From Paraburkholderia sp. SG-MS1 (GTDB lineage Bacteria; Pseudomonadota; Gammaproteobacteria; Burkholderiales; Burkholderiaceae): a DNA stretch of 44,893 nucleotides. The notes under the pieces were generated by a model that was not told the origin of the DNA, ran no database searches, and saw nothing but the letters and a program-made list of their open reading frames with translations. The first letter of the stretch is position 1, and every line of letters begins with the position of its first letter. The position numbers were made by a program, and so were the translations under genes. The stretch lies in contig NZ_NPIH01000267.1 of the NCBI RefSeq assembly GCF_012275575.1, positions 1 through 44,893 on the forward strand, written 5' to 3'. Shown piece by piece: positions 36,277 through 44,250 of this stretch.

Positions 36277-36930
36277 TTAAAACTCGGCGTCCAGTTCGTC
36301 GATCTCTTCGACTTCCTTCTGCGCCTCGGCGATCCACTGCTGCATGTCGGGCAGGGCAACGACACGCTGCCCATATTCGACGATTTCCGGATCGAGCTTC
36401 ACGTCGTAAGTCACGAAACGCATCACCACGGGCGCGTACATCGCGTCCGCTGCGGTGCGCTCACCGAACAGGAACGGGCCGCCGTACTGCTTCAGGCAGT
36501 CGCCCCAGATCGTCACGATCCGGTCGATATCCGACTGCGCGCGCGCCCACACCTTGAAGCCCGGAAAATGTGCCTTGAGGTTCATCGGCAAGGCCGAGCG
36601 CAGCGAAGCGAAACCCGAATGCATCTCGCCGCAAATCGAGCGGCAATGCGCTCGCGCGCGAATGTCCTTTGGCAACAGCGCGGCTTGCGGTTTTACCTCG
36701 TTCAAATATTCGGCGATCGCGAGCGTGTCCCAGATCTCGATGCCGTCGTGCACGAGGCACGGCACCAGAATCGACGGCGACAATAGCAGCAATTCGGCGC
36801 GCGCGGCGGGATCGTCGATCGGCATCACGATCTCTTCGAACGGCAAGCCGCTGAACTTCGTCAACAGCCAGCCGCGCAACGACCACGACGAATAGTTCTT
36901 GCTGCTGATAGTGAGCGTGGTATTCGCCAT
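36277..36930 (-). CDS. Glutathione S-transferase family protein
   Basis: 217 residues from the ATG at 36930 with GGAGGAG upstream. The N-terminal thioredoxin-fold half reads TLTISSKNYSSWSLRGWLL, then the cis-Pro region LVPCLVHDG and EIWDTLAIAEYLNE; the helical C-terminal half follows (RSICGEMHSGFASLR). The SSWSLRGW segment places it in a bacterial GST subgroup with a Ser-type active site. Substrate unknown; such enzymes conjugate glutathione or reduce electrophiles. Divergent from the PHB depolymerase gene. Confidence 0.87.
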   Translation of the reverse strand: MANTTLTISSKNYSSWSLRGWLLTKFSGLPFEEIVMPIDDPAARAELLLLSPSILVPCLVHDGIEIWDTLAIAEYLNEVKPQAALLPKDIRARAHCRSICGEMHSGFASLRSALPMNLKAHFPGFKVWARAQSDIDRIVTIWGDCLKQYGGPFLFGERTAADAMYAPVVMRFVTYDVKLDPEIVEYGQRVVALPDMQQWIAEAQKEVEEIDELDAEF

Positions 36931-37145
36931 ACGTTTCTCCTCCAGGTGACGCGCCCGGCCGCCGCCTGAGCTCAGGCATGCACGCCGCCGTGCGCGCACG
37001 CACCAAAGCGCGGCACTTCGGGCCCGTTGTGCCGACTGGCGCAAATGCCATGCCAACGCGTGCGCCGCCGGGGCTCCACAGCCACGCATGGCACATGACT
37101 TGCCTCTATTCGGGCTCCTTCCTTTTCCGCATTCGTGCGAAGGTT

Positions 37146-38609
37146 ATGAACCTGTTCGCATACTCCGCATTCCAGGCCGGCACCGACATGATGCTGCCGC
37201 TACGGCACGGCGCGGCACTGATGAATCATTCGCTCGACGCGTGGCCCGCGTTCGGCGACACGTCGCACGGCCGCTCATTGCGCGCGGGCTGCGAGCTGTT
37301 GATGCTCGCCGGACTCACGCCGGTGCGGCCGCCGTTCGGTATCGACAGCGTAGTGACGGAAGGCAGGCAGGTGGCCGTCGTCGAAGAAATCACCACGCAC
37401 ACGCCGTTCTGTTCGCTGTTGCATTTCCGTAAGGACACCGCGCTGTCGGCGCCCCAGCCGCGCGTGCTGATCCTCGCGCCGATGTCCGGCCACTTTGCGA
37501 CGCTACTGCGTGGCACCGTGCGCACCATGCTGCCCGACCACGACGTCTACATTACCGATTGGCACAACCCGCGCGACGTGCCGCTGAGCCAGGGCCGCTT
37601 TGGCTTCAACGAATTCGTCCAGCACGTGATCGATTTCACGGAGAAAATCGGGCCCGGCTCGCATCTGCTGGCGGTGTGCCAGCCGACCGTCGCCGCGCTC
37701 GCGGCAGTCGCGCTGATGGCCGCCGACGATCATCCCGGCCAGCCAGCCAGCATGACGCTGATGGCCGGGCCGCTCGATACGCGCATCAATCCGACACGGG
37801 TCAACGAGCTGGCGAAGAGCAAACCGATCGAGTGGTTCGAGCAAAACCTGATCAGCGCAGTGCCGTTCGGTTTCGCGGGCGCGCATCGGCGCGTGTATCC
37901 CGGCTTCATGCAGTTGAGCGCGTTCATGTCGATGAACCTCGCCCGCCATGCCGATTCGTTCGAGACGATGTATTACGAGCGCGCGAAGGGCGATCCGGCG
38001 AAAGCCGATGCGATTCACACGTTCTACGAAGAATACTTCGCGACGATGGACCTGACGGCCGACTTCTATCTGGAAACCGTCGACACGGTTTTTCAGCGGC
38101 ACGCGCTGCCGCTGCATGCGCTCGAAGTGGAAGGCCGGCTGGTGGACCCGTCGAAGATCCGCCGGACTGCATTGCTCACGGTCGAGGGCGAGAAAGACGA
38201 TATTTGCGCCGTCGGGCAGACGCTCGCCGCGCAGGACATGTGCGACAAGCTGCGGCCATATCTGAAGACGCATCACGTGCAAACCGGTGTCGGGCATTAC
38301 GGCGTCTTCAACGGACGCCGCTGGGAGCGGCACATTTATCCGCGCGTGCGGGCCGTGATCTACGACAACGAGCCGCGCGCGGTGCTGGTGAGTTCGCGGG
38401 CGCGCACGATCAGGCCCGTGCCGATGCCCGCTGCGGCCGCGGCAGAGATGACGGCCGCGGCGCCAGTTGCGGCGGCGGTGGTCGATGTCGAAGTGGACGC
38501 GCAGTTGGCGGCGGGCGGCGCGAGTGCCGACGGCGGCGGCAGTTCAACCGCCGTTGCGGGTGCCGCAGCAAAACCGGCTGCGCCGCGCAGACGGCCACCG
38601 GCCAGTTAG
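37146..38609 (+). CDS. phaZ: Intracellular polyhydroxybutyrate depolymerase
   Basis: 487 residues from the ATG at 37146. The alpha/beta hydrolase core follows the Cupriavidus PhaZ1 type: ILAPMSGHFATLLRGTV, ITDWHNPRDVPL, and the nucleophile elbow AVCQPTVAALA with Cys178 in place of the usual lipase Ser, as in PhaZ1 (Cys183). The C-terminal GHYGVFNGRRW carries the catalytic His. It mobilises stored PHB granules in the cytoplasm. The last 75 residues are an Ala-rich extension ending in PRRRPPAS, which could contact granules or phasins. Confidence 0.93.
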   Translation: MNLFAYSAFQAGTDMMLPLRHGAALMNHSLDAWPAFGDTSHGRSLRAGCELLMLAGLTPVRPPFGIDSVVTEGRQVAVVEEITTHTPFCSLLHFRKDTALSAPQPRVLILAPMSGHFATLLRGTVRTMLPDHDVYITDWHNPRDVPLSQGRFGFNEFVQHVIDFTEKIGPGSHLLAVCQPTVAALAAVALMAADDHPGQPASMTLMAGPLDTRINPTRVNELAKSKPIEWFEQNLISAVPFGFAGAHRRVYPGFMQLSAFMSMNLARHADSFETMYYERAKGDPAKADAIHTFYEEYFATMDLTADFYLETVDTVFQRHALPLHALEVEGRLVDPSKIRRTALLTVEGEKDDICAVGQTLAAQDMCDKLRPYLKTHHVQTGVGHYGVFNGRRWERHIYPRVRAVIYDNEPRAVLVSSRARTIRPVPMPAAAAAEMTAAAPVAAAVVDVEVDAQLAAGGASADGGGSSTAVAGAAAKPAAPRRRPPAS

Positions 38610-38635
38610 TGACGTGGCTCGCTGGGGCATGTCTG

Positions 38636-38673
38636 CCGAGTGCATACGCCGCCGTGCGGGCGTATGCACTCGG
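38636..38673. terminator. Perfect 15-bp hairpin between phaZ and the cupin gene
   Basis: CCGAGTGCATACGCC pairs perfectly with GGCGTATGCACTCGG across an 8-base loop, 27 bases after the phaZ stop and 50 bases from the convergent cupin stop. No T tract follows on either strand. It may terminate or protect both messages. Confidence 0.55.
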
Positions 38674-38723
38674 TGTTCGCTGCGCTGACGGCTATGCCGC
38701 CACCAGCGCTACTGCCGCCCCCA

Positions 38724-39158
38724 TCAAACAGCAACGCTCTTCCACGGCTTCACGGCCGGCACTTCGCACGGCCCTTCGACTTCGATCGATTTGAAATCGG
38801 CAGGCGATACGATTTCGATGTACTCCATGTCTTCGGAGTAGTCGAACAGATAGTGGACGATGCCGGGTGCCTGGTGCACGCAATCGCCAGCGGCGACCAG
38901 TGTTTCCTTGTCGCCATACATGAAGCGCGCCCAGCCCTTCAGCATGATCACAATGTGGAAGTCGGCCTCATGACGGTGCCAGCCGGTGCCTTGCTCTGGT
39001 GCGTGATTCGCCTTGACGAGTTGCGCGAGCACCTTGCCGCCGGTCGCCTGCGCGATGCCCAGATCGCGGTAGAGAAAAAAGTCGCGTAAGCCCTGATCCA
39101 CGTAGGACGTGTCTTGCGGACGGACATGGCTGAATTGCGTGGCGAATTCGGTGGACAT
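38724..39158 (-). CDS. Cupin-domain protein
   Basis: 144 residues from the ATG at 39158 with GGAGC upstream. It is a small single-domain cupin: GTGWHRHEADFHIVIMLKG carries metal-type ligands (HxH, E) of cupin motif 1, and AAGDCVHQAPGIVHYLFDYSED carries motif 2 with its His. The function may be metal-dependent or sensory and is not assignable. Confidence 0.83.
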   Translation of the reverse strand: MSTEFATQFSHVRPQDTSYVDQGLRDFFLYRDLGIAQATGGKVLAQLVKANHAPEQGTGWHRHEADFHIVIMLKGWARFMYGDKETLVAAGDCVHQAPGIVHYLFDYSEDMEYIEIVSPADFKSIEVEGPCEVPAVKPWKSVAV

Positions 39159-39356
39159 GATCGCGCTCCATGAGAGTGAGCCGGCAGTTGAAACGACGCG
39201 TTGGAGCGTCGATGGCAAGCATCAAGCAGGCCAAGTTTTCTGGTACTCGCCTCGGTCGGAGCTGGTCTGCGGCGGCACGCGACGGCGCGCGAGACTTCAG
39301 ATGCCGCGCCGCATTGCGCGCACGGCTCGGCGTACTTCGATCGCGAGAGTCGTCGT

Positions 39357-39968
39357 TCAGGCAGTCGGGCGGAACATCTGGAACATTTCGCCGATTTGCG
39401 CATAGTCGGCGCGATAGCCCGCACGCATGATCGGCTGCGCGGCCTGAGTGTCGAACAGGCCGTCTTTCAGATACGCCTCGTTGATATGCACGCCGACCAC
39501 CTGGCCGAGCGACAGATAGTTGTCCATCGGCTTGCCGTCGAGCGTATGCAGACGCACCACTTGCAGCAGCTTGCATTCGAGCGCGGCCGGCGATTCGGCG
39601 ACGTGCGGCACGGCGACATTGCGGCCGGGCGCGGGCGTCAGGCCGGCGAGTTCGAACTCGTCGACGTGCGGCGCGACCGGCGCCGACGAACGGTTCATCT
39701 GTTCGGCGAGCGGTCGGGTCGCAAGATTCCAGACGAATTCGCCGGTGGCCTCGATGTTGTTGACGCTGTCTTTACGGCCCTCGCTGCTAAAGCCGATGAT
39801 CGGCGGGAAGGTGGCGAACGCGCCGAAGAAACTATAGGGCGCGAGGTTCAAGGTGCCGTCGGTATCGCGCGAAGAAATCCAGCCGATCAGACGCGGAGCG
39901 ACGATGGCCTTGAACGGGTCGTGCGGCAGGCCGTGGCCGGCAGCGGGGTCGTAGAAGTAGTGGGACAT
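39357..39968 (-). CDS. Flavin reductase-like split-barrel protein
   Basis: 203 residues. The FMN-binding split barrel of the flavin reductase/DIM6-NTAB family: PRLIGWISSRDTDGTLNLAPYSFFGAFATFPPIIGF, then GRKDSVNNIEATGEFVWNL and ECKLLQVVRL. It binds FMN and probably reduces or carries it for a partner, or has its own reductase activity. Alone on this strand, 198 bp from the cupin gene. Confidence 0.85.
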   Translation of the reverse strand: MSHYFYDPAAGHGLPHDPFKAIVAPRLIGWISSRDTDGTLNLAPYSFFGAFATFPPIIGFSSEGRKDSVNNIEATGEFVWNLATRPLAEQMNRSSAPVAPHVDEFELAGLTPAPGRNVAVPHVAESPAALECKLLQVVRLHTLDGKPMDNYLSLGQVVGVHINEAYLKDGLFDTQAAQPIMRAGYRADYAQIGEMFQMFRPTA

Positions 39969-40221
39969 GAGGTAGTGATGAATTGGCGGGCCACGCGAAG
40001 TGACTAGTTATACCGCAGAGTGGCGGGAGTCGCTGCGGACGTCCTGTGGTGTGGAGCAGGACGCGTTGCCGCTTTCTTCGATGCTGCGGCAAGGCTGTCG
40101 CAAGGTGCTGGGAGCATGGTGCAAACGCGGCAGCCATGTCGTTGCAACGCGCGGCGCGGCGAGTGTGTTCGGCTGCGCTCGTTTGCATTCACTCTCGTTA
40201 TGCGCCCGCGTAAGGCCCGCA

Positions 40222-41136
40222 TCAGCCGCGGCTGATCACGCGTTTGCGTCCTTCCTTGACGCGCGCCAGACGCTCGTCGTCCCACTCATGGAAGCCGGCG
40301 CCGCTGCGCACGCCGACGCGCCCAGCATCGACCTGCTGACGCAGCAGGTCCAGCACGTCCTCGTCTTTGGCAAGCTCCGGCATCAGATGCACGGAGATGT
40401 CGAGGAAAGTGTCGAGGCCGCCCATGTCCGCGCCTTCGAGTGGTCCGACGATCCCCCAACGGCGTCCCAGCGACGCCTTCATGACCCGGTCGACCACGTC
40501 CGGCGTGGCGGCACCGGAGCGCACGATGTTCAACGCCTCGCGCAGCACCGCAAATTGCAGGCGGTTGCCGACAAACCCCGGAATCGCCTTCGCCAGCACC
40601 ACCGGCTCCATGCCGATCGCGCTCATCAGCGCGGCGGTCTGTTGCGTGACTTCCGGCGCGGTCGCCGTGCCCGGCACGACTTCGACCAGCGGGATCATGT
40701 GCGGCGGGTTCCAGAAATGCGCGATCACAAAGCGCTCTTTCGCGCGCAACGGCGCGACCAGTTGATCGGGCGGAAAGCCACTGGTATTGCTCGCGAGAAT
40801 CGCGTCGTCGGCCAGCAGTCCGGTTAGCGCCGCATAGAGGCGATGCTTCAGTTCGAGCACCTCGGGAATCGCCTCGATCACGAATTGCGCCGACGCCATC
40901 GCGTCGAGTTGCTCATGGGTTTCGATGCGCGCGAGCGCCGCGCGTTTGGCCGCCGCGTCGATACGCCCGGCGTGGATCAATTCGTCCAGCACCGCTTCCG
41001 CTTTCGACGCGACGCTGGCCAGACGCGCCGGATCGACGTCGTGAACGATGGTCCGGTGCCCGTGCAGCGCGCTTTGCGTCGCAATGCCGACGCCCATCAA
41101 CCCCGTGCCCACTACGCCAATTGTTGCCTTGTCCAC
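40222..41136 (-). CDS. 3-hydroxyacyl-CoA dehydrogenase family protein
   Basis: 304 residues from a GTG at 41136 with AGGAG about 7 bases upstream. The Rossmann motif GVVGTGLMGVGIA starts near residue 7, then EAIPEVLELKHRL, ASNTSGFPPDQL, RFVIAHFWNPPHMIPLVEVV (catalytic His region) and IPGFVGNRLQFAVLREALNIV. Family members oxidise 3-hydroxy-acyl-CoA or carnitine-like substrates with NAD. No companion beta-oxidation genes are adjacent. Its last codons lie in the perfect palindrome ATCAGCCGCGGCTGAT (40221-40236). Confidence 0.9.
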   Translation of the reverse strand: MDKATIGVVGTGLMGVGIATQSALHGHRTIVHDVDPARLASVASKAEAVLDELIHAGRIDAAAKRAALARIETHEQLDAMASAQFVIEAIPEVLELKHRLYAALTGLLADDAILASNTSGFPPDQLVAPLRAKERFVIAHFWNPPHMIPLVEVVPGTATAPEVTQQTAALMSAIGMEPVVLAKAIPGFVGNRLQFAVLREALNIVRSGAATPDVVDRVMKASLGRRWGIVGPLEGADMGGLDTFLDISVHLMPELAKDEDVLDLLRQQVDAGRVGVRSGAGFHEWDDERLARVKEGRKRVISRG

Positions 41137-41210
41137 GCCGCTCTCCTGCTGCCGTCGATAAAAGCCTTCAAGCATAGCGCAGCGCACCCGTTTGCAAGGC
41201 CGAACGTGAC

Positions 41211-41243
41211 AAAGCCGGTCTTCCGCGAGGAAGGACCGGCTTT
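41211..41243 (-). terminator. Terminator-like hairpin of the His-rich protein gene
   Basis: AAAGCCGGTC/GACCGGCTTT with an inner TTCC/GGAA pairing (14 pairs, one bulge) lies 41 bases past the stop of the gene at 41285 and upstream of the dehydrogenase gene. Read on the minus strand it ends in CTTTG, a short T run. Confidence 0.6.
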
Positions 41244-41284
41244 GAGAACCTCACGCCGCGATGCGCGGCGCCGTCATGCATGCA

Positions 41285-41584
41285 TTAACCGTGATGCGGC
41301 GGACGATGGTCGTCGTGGTGGCGCGGATCGCGGTCGTGCGGGTGATTGTGCATCCACTCGTCGTGATCCCAGTAGCGGTGGCCGTCGTAGTAACGGTCGC
41401 CATGCCAGCCGATATTGATCGACACACCCACCGGCATCATGTGCGGCTGACCATACACCGCCGGGCCGTAGCCATTCTCGACGATGACGCGGTCCTGGGC
41501 GAAGGCGCTACCGGCTGCGAGCAACGCGCCGCCCGCCAGCAGGGTTGCAATGATCGAACGCGATGTCTTGTTAAAAGTTTTCAT
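41285..41584 (-). CDS. Small exported His-rich protein
   Basis: 99 residues from the ATG at 41584 with GGGAGC upstream. A signal peptide (SIIATLLAGGALLAAGSAFA) is cleaved before QDRVIVENGYG. The mature 70 residues have a Tyr/Gly/Pro start and a tail with many His and Asp (WDHDEWMHNHPHDRDPRHH, then HRPP). No family I can name. The His density suggests periplasmic binding of a metal such as Cu, Ni or Zn; this is inference. It has its own terminator and is not an operon partner of its neighbours. Confidence 0.8.
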   Translation of the reverse strand: MKTFNKTSRSIIATLLAGGALLAAGSAFAQDRVIVENGYGPAVYGQPHMMPVGVSINIGWHGDRYYDGHRYWDHDEWMHNHPHDRDPRHHDDHRPPHHG

Positions 41585-41997
41585 AGTGAGCTCCCATCAA
41601 AGTTTTGTTTCAAGCCAGCGCCGGTGCTCGTTCGAAGGATCGAACCCGACGCCGTACGCTTGAGAGCAACTTTAGCGACGCAAACCGCGTGAAGACGTGA
41701 GCACTTGTAAGCGGGCATTTCAGAGATGGGGCCGGATGACGGCACTGCCGGTCCGCGCTCCCGCCCCGTCCACAGGGGTATGCGTCGTACGCAGCATGCG
41801 GAAAGCGTCGGCTGGATGTCAGGCTCCGTTACATTCATTTCGTCGGCGAAATATTCGGCAAGAGCCAGGCGGGCCGAATCGACGATAAACAAAAAGCCAC
41901 GGTACGCGTTTCGCGAACAGTGGCTTCAATATTGCAATGCGCACCCGACGTGCGCGTCCCGGCGCGGAGGTCGCGCTCAGGACGGGTGGCTGGACTT
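41585..41997. other. Intergenic region between two small minus-strand genes
   Basis: 413 bases. It holds the terminator of the microprotein gene at 41894-41926 and the upstream promoter region of the His-rich protein. Open frames here (for example minus strand 41581-41892) overlap the terminator side and show no recognisable protein. Confidence 0.5.
41888..41926 (-). terminator. Rho-independent terminator of the 52-residue gene
   Basis: AAGCCAC pairs with GTGGCTT (41894-41900 and 41920-41926) with an inner CGCG-TTT-CGCG. On the minus strand the stem is followed by TTTTTGTTT. It lies about 71 bases past the stop at 41998. Confidence 0.8.
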
Positions 41998-42156
41998 TTA
42001 GTCGGTCAGCTTGATGCCGAACAACGTAGCTTGCGCGCGGCGCATACGCTCCGATTCGCGGCTACGCGCTTCGTACGAGTAATCCGAATCCATCGGCAGG
42101 TGGGGCGACGCAAAGAGGTCGCTGACCTTTTGGAACAGTGCAAAAATGAAACTCAT
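41998..42156 (-). CDS. 52-residue microprotein, unknown
   Basis: 52 codons from the ATG at 42156, with GGGAG 6-7 bases upstream, to TAA at 41998. It reads MSFIFALFQKVSDLFASP, an amphipathic N-terminal helix, then a charged Arg/Glu-rich middle (YEARSRESERMRRAQ) ending TLFGIKLTD. The sequence is like other short Burkholderiales proteins of unknown function, but I do not recognise the family with certainty. Support comes from three signals together: a good ribosome site, a strong terminator, and a structured promoter with two palindromes upstream. It may associate with the membrane through the helix. Confidence 0.75.
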   Translation of the reverse strand: MSFIFALFQKVSDLFASPHLPMDSDYSYEARSRESERMRRAQATLFGIKLTD

Positions 42157-42733
42157 GGCGACTCCCGGTTAGTTACTGCATTTGCTAGGGTTTTCCCTTA
42201 AGAAGAAGTATAGGGTTTTCCCTAGGCAAAAGCTAGTGCAATGCAGCAAATTTTTGGTGCGGCGGGATGTCGCGTGCGTTTGAACGTCATGGTGCATTGC
42301 ATCATGACAACGTCCCTTTTTCGGAAGTCCGGTCGAGGCCATCGAGGCGACTACTGTGCGTGGTCGAGGCGGCCTTGCGGCTCGCACGAGTTTCGCGCGC
42401 GGCGCGTCTTTACGCGGATTGCGACGACAGCGTCGACTGCGCCCGCCGCCGACTCGTCCACGCGCAGCAATGTCGCGCTGTTCAATGACACGATCAGGCC
42501 CGGCAGCGTCCGCGCAGGATTGTCCTGCGGTTTGACGGACGCTGGCGTACCCGGTCCGGCTGCGCAACAGCGGGGAAAGTGTAAAACGCGCAGCGGAGTT
42601 GCGGCGCGGCGGGGAGTGGATGCCTTACTGCGTCTATCTGGCGGGATGAGAAGGGCAAGGCAGTGATCACCGAAGCTGGCCGGAGCACGTGATGGCCGCT
42701 GCGGGCTATCGCCGGCGCAGCAGTGACGCATGA
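42157..42733. other. Intergenic region between the microprotein and the low-complexity membrane protein gene
   Basis: 577 bases. The left 80 bases hold the microprotein promoter. The rest (about 42240-42733) has frames open on both strands but no protein family, repeat, tRNA or rRNA that I recognise. Confidence 0.45.
42187..42223 (-). promoter_or_regulatory. Twin AGGGTTTTCCCT palindromes flanking the -10 of the microprotein gene
   Basis: Two identical 12-base copies lie at 42187-42198 and 42212-42223, 25 bases centre to centre. On the minus strand the -10 TATACT occupies 42212-42207 between them, with a weak -35 TAGCTT (42235-42230) at 17 bases. One copy therefore fills the promoter spacer and the other covers the start site, a repressor-operator layout. 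The binding protein is unknown. Confidence 0.6.
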
Positions 42734-43369
42734 TCAACCCGGGCTAACCGCCTTGGCCCTTAGCCCATGCAGGGTTCGCGCGGTGTGCTTGCCATGAGCC
42801 GTTGTCGCGGCGCCGGCTTGGTGAGGCACGGGGGGCGGCGTCATAACCGCCGCCGAAGCTGCCATGGCCGCCGCTGCGTTGGGCACTGCGACGTGCGAAT
42901 CGAGCAAGCTGGCCATGGCCGCCTGTTGGGTCTGCATCATCTGTTCGATGCGGTGCTGCTGTGCCGTCGTCTCGCGCGTCAGGCGCATCAGAAGCAACGT
43001 CTGAGTGATGCCGATCGCCACGGTCGCCAGCAACGCGCCCACCACGATCGACAACATCCATTTCATGCGACGCGAATGATCGGTCGCGGCGTGGCGCTGA
43101 TCTGCAATCACGCCGTAGAGCGCATCGACGGTATCGGCGAAGGCGGTTGCGCGCGCGCGATCGAGTTCCGGCGCGGCACGTAGCGCGGCTGCTGCCGCCT
43201 CCATCCGCTGCGCTTCCCGCCACGGCGCGGCGAACGCGGCGGCGCCGGCATTCGCTGAGGCTGAGGCCTCCGCCGTATGGATCAACGGCTTCGCCGCCAC
43301 ATCGAGAGCAGCGGGCGTTGCCGATGCGGCAGATTCGGTCGATTCTGCGGACGCAGCGCTCATGTCCAC
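42734..43369 (-). CDS. Membrane protein with Ala-rich cytoplasmic part, unknown
   Basis: 211 residues; an ATG at 43363 is an alternative start. The Ala/Ser/Glu-rich N-terminus (about 1-100) includes RAAPELDRARATAFADTVDALYGVIADQRH, one membrane helix follows (about 107-128: LSIVVGALLATVAIGITQTLLL), then a Gln/Met-rich helical stretch that could be coiled coil (RIEQMMQTQQAAMASLL) and an Ala-rich tail. No family recognised. It lies 30 bases after the gene at 43400 and is probably cotranscribed with it. Confidence 0.68.
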   Translation of the reverse strand: MDMSAASAESTESAASATPAALDVAAKPLIHTAEASASANAGAAAFAAPWREAQRMEAAAAALRAAPELDRARATAFADTVDALYGVIADQRHAATDHSRRMKWMLSIVVGALLATVAIGITQTLLLMRLTRETTAQQHRIEQMMQTQQAAMASLLDSHVAVPNAAAAMAASAAVMTPPPVPHQAGAATTAHGKHTARTLHGLRAKAVSPG

Positions 43370-43399
43370 ACTGGCACCATCGGCAACCCTGCTCGCCGC

Positions 43400-44116
43400 T
43401 TAGACGTCAGCCACGACCGCGTCCTGCGAAGCCGTCGCCACTTTTGCGGAAGTCGCGGCGAAGCGCTGCGACGGCTTGCCAGCGCCCAACTTCGACGCGG
43501 CCGCCGGGTCCGGCGCCGTCGTCCGCGATTCTTCCGCCTGGCGCAGCGCGGTCACGCTGCGCGCGACGGTCGCAGCCGCCATCGCGGACGTCAACGGCAT
43601 CGCCAGATCGCGCGCCGCCACTGCCGGTTTCTCATGTGCAGCCGCTTGCGCCGCCGGGTTCGCGTCCGCCGGAACCGTTTTTTCGCCGACGGACAAAGCC
43701 GCCGGCGTCGACGGCTCGATTTCGAGCCCACTCAATTGCGCATTGACCGGCACCGGCTCATCCGCTCTCGCGACGCGCGGTGCGCGGCGCGCAGCCTTCG
43801 CATCCGGCAACGCGCCGTCGCCCGCGTCGATCGCGCCGACCGCCGCCAGCACGACATCGGGTAATTCGAAGCCATGCAGCGTGCCCTGCCGGATGTCGAT
43901 ATTCATCGCTTCCAGCGTCGCGCGGGTGGGATCGTCGGGGAACAGGTCGAGCGTGCTGTCGTCGCGGGACGCGCCGCTCAGTTGCGCGAGACGTTGTGCC
44001 GAGCGCGCGGCGCGCGCCAGCTTGTTTTCGGTTTCGGTCGAGACGGTGGCCTCGCGCCGCTTTTTCGAAGCGGCGCGCTGAGGCCGGGACTGCCTGATTG
44101 CTACGGAATCTGCCAT
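43400..44116 (-). CDS. Unknown Ala-rich protein, upstream partner of the membrane protein
   Basis: 238 residues from the ATG at 44116; the upstream extension to 44212 has no ribosome site, and neither start has a strong one. A basic N-terminus (RPQRAASKKRRE) is followed by a short predicted folded block (DSTLDLFPDDPTRATLEAMNIDI then GTLHGFELPDVVL); the C-terminal half is low-complexity Ala/Pro. No signal peptide or membrane helix. Pairing with the downstream membrane protein suggests a joint role, but function cannot be given. Confidence 0.62.
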   Translation of the reverse strand: MADSVAIRQSRPQRAASKKRREATVSTETENKLARAARSAQRLAQLSGASRDDSTLDLFPDDPTRATLEAMNIDIRQGTLHGFELPDVVLAAVGAIDAGDGALPDAKAARRAPRVARADEPVPVNAQLSGLEIEPSTPAALSVGEKTVPADANPAAQAAAHEKPAVAARDLAMPLTSAMAAATVARSVTALRQAEESRTTAPDPAAASKLGAGKPSQRFAATSAKVATASQDAVVADV

Positions 44117-44250
44117 AGAGAAAAGAGCGGTCGTCGCCGTCAAGCGGGGCGCCGAGCACCGCTCGTCAATGCCACTGGAATTTTTCGAGCCCGCATTGTC
44201 GCATGGCCGCACGCCCTCGCCGAAGCCATTCTCCGACGATTTTCGTCTTT

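Noticed and set aside
40221..40236. 16-bp perfect palindrome ATCAGCCGCGGCTGAT
   Set aside because: It contains the stop of the dehydrogenase gene and is explained by codon content (Ser-Arg-Gly-stop); too short a loop to be a terminator.
41581..41892. 103-codon minus-strand frame upstream of the His-rich protein
   Set aside because: Lies between a terminator and the next start with no ribosome site or recognisable sequence.
42241..42737. Open frames on both strands between the microprotein and the membrane protein
   Set aside because: Cys/Arg-rich compositional frames with no conserved block; could not choose a strand.
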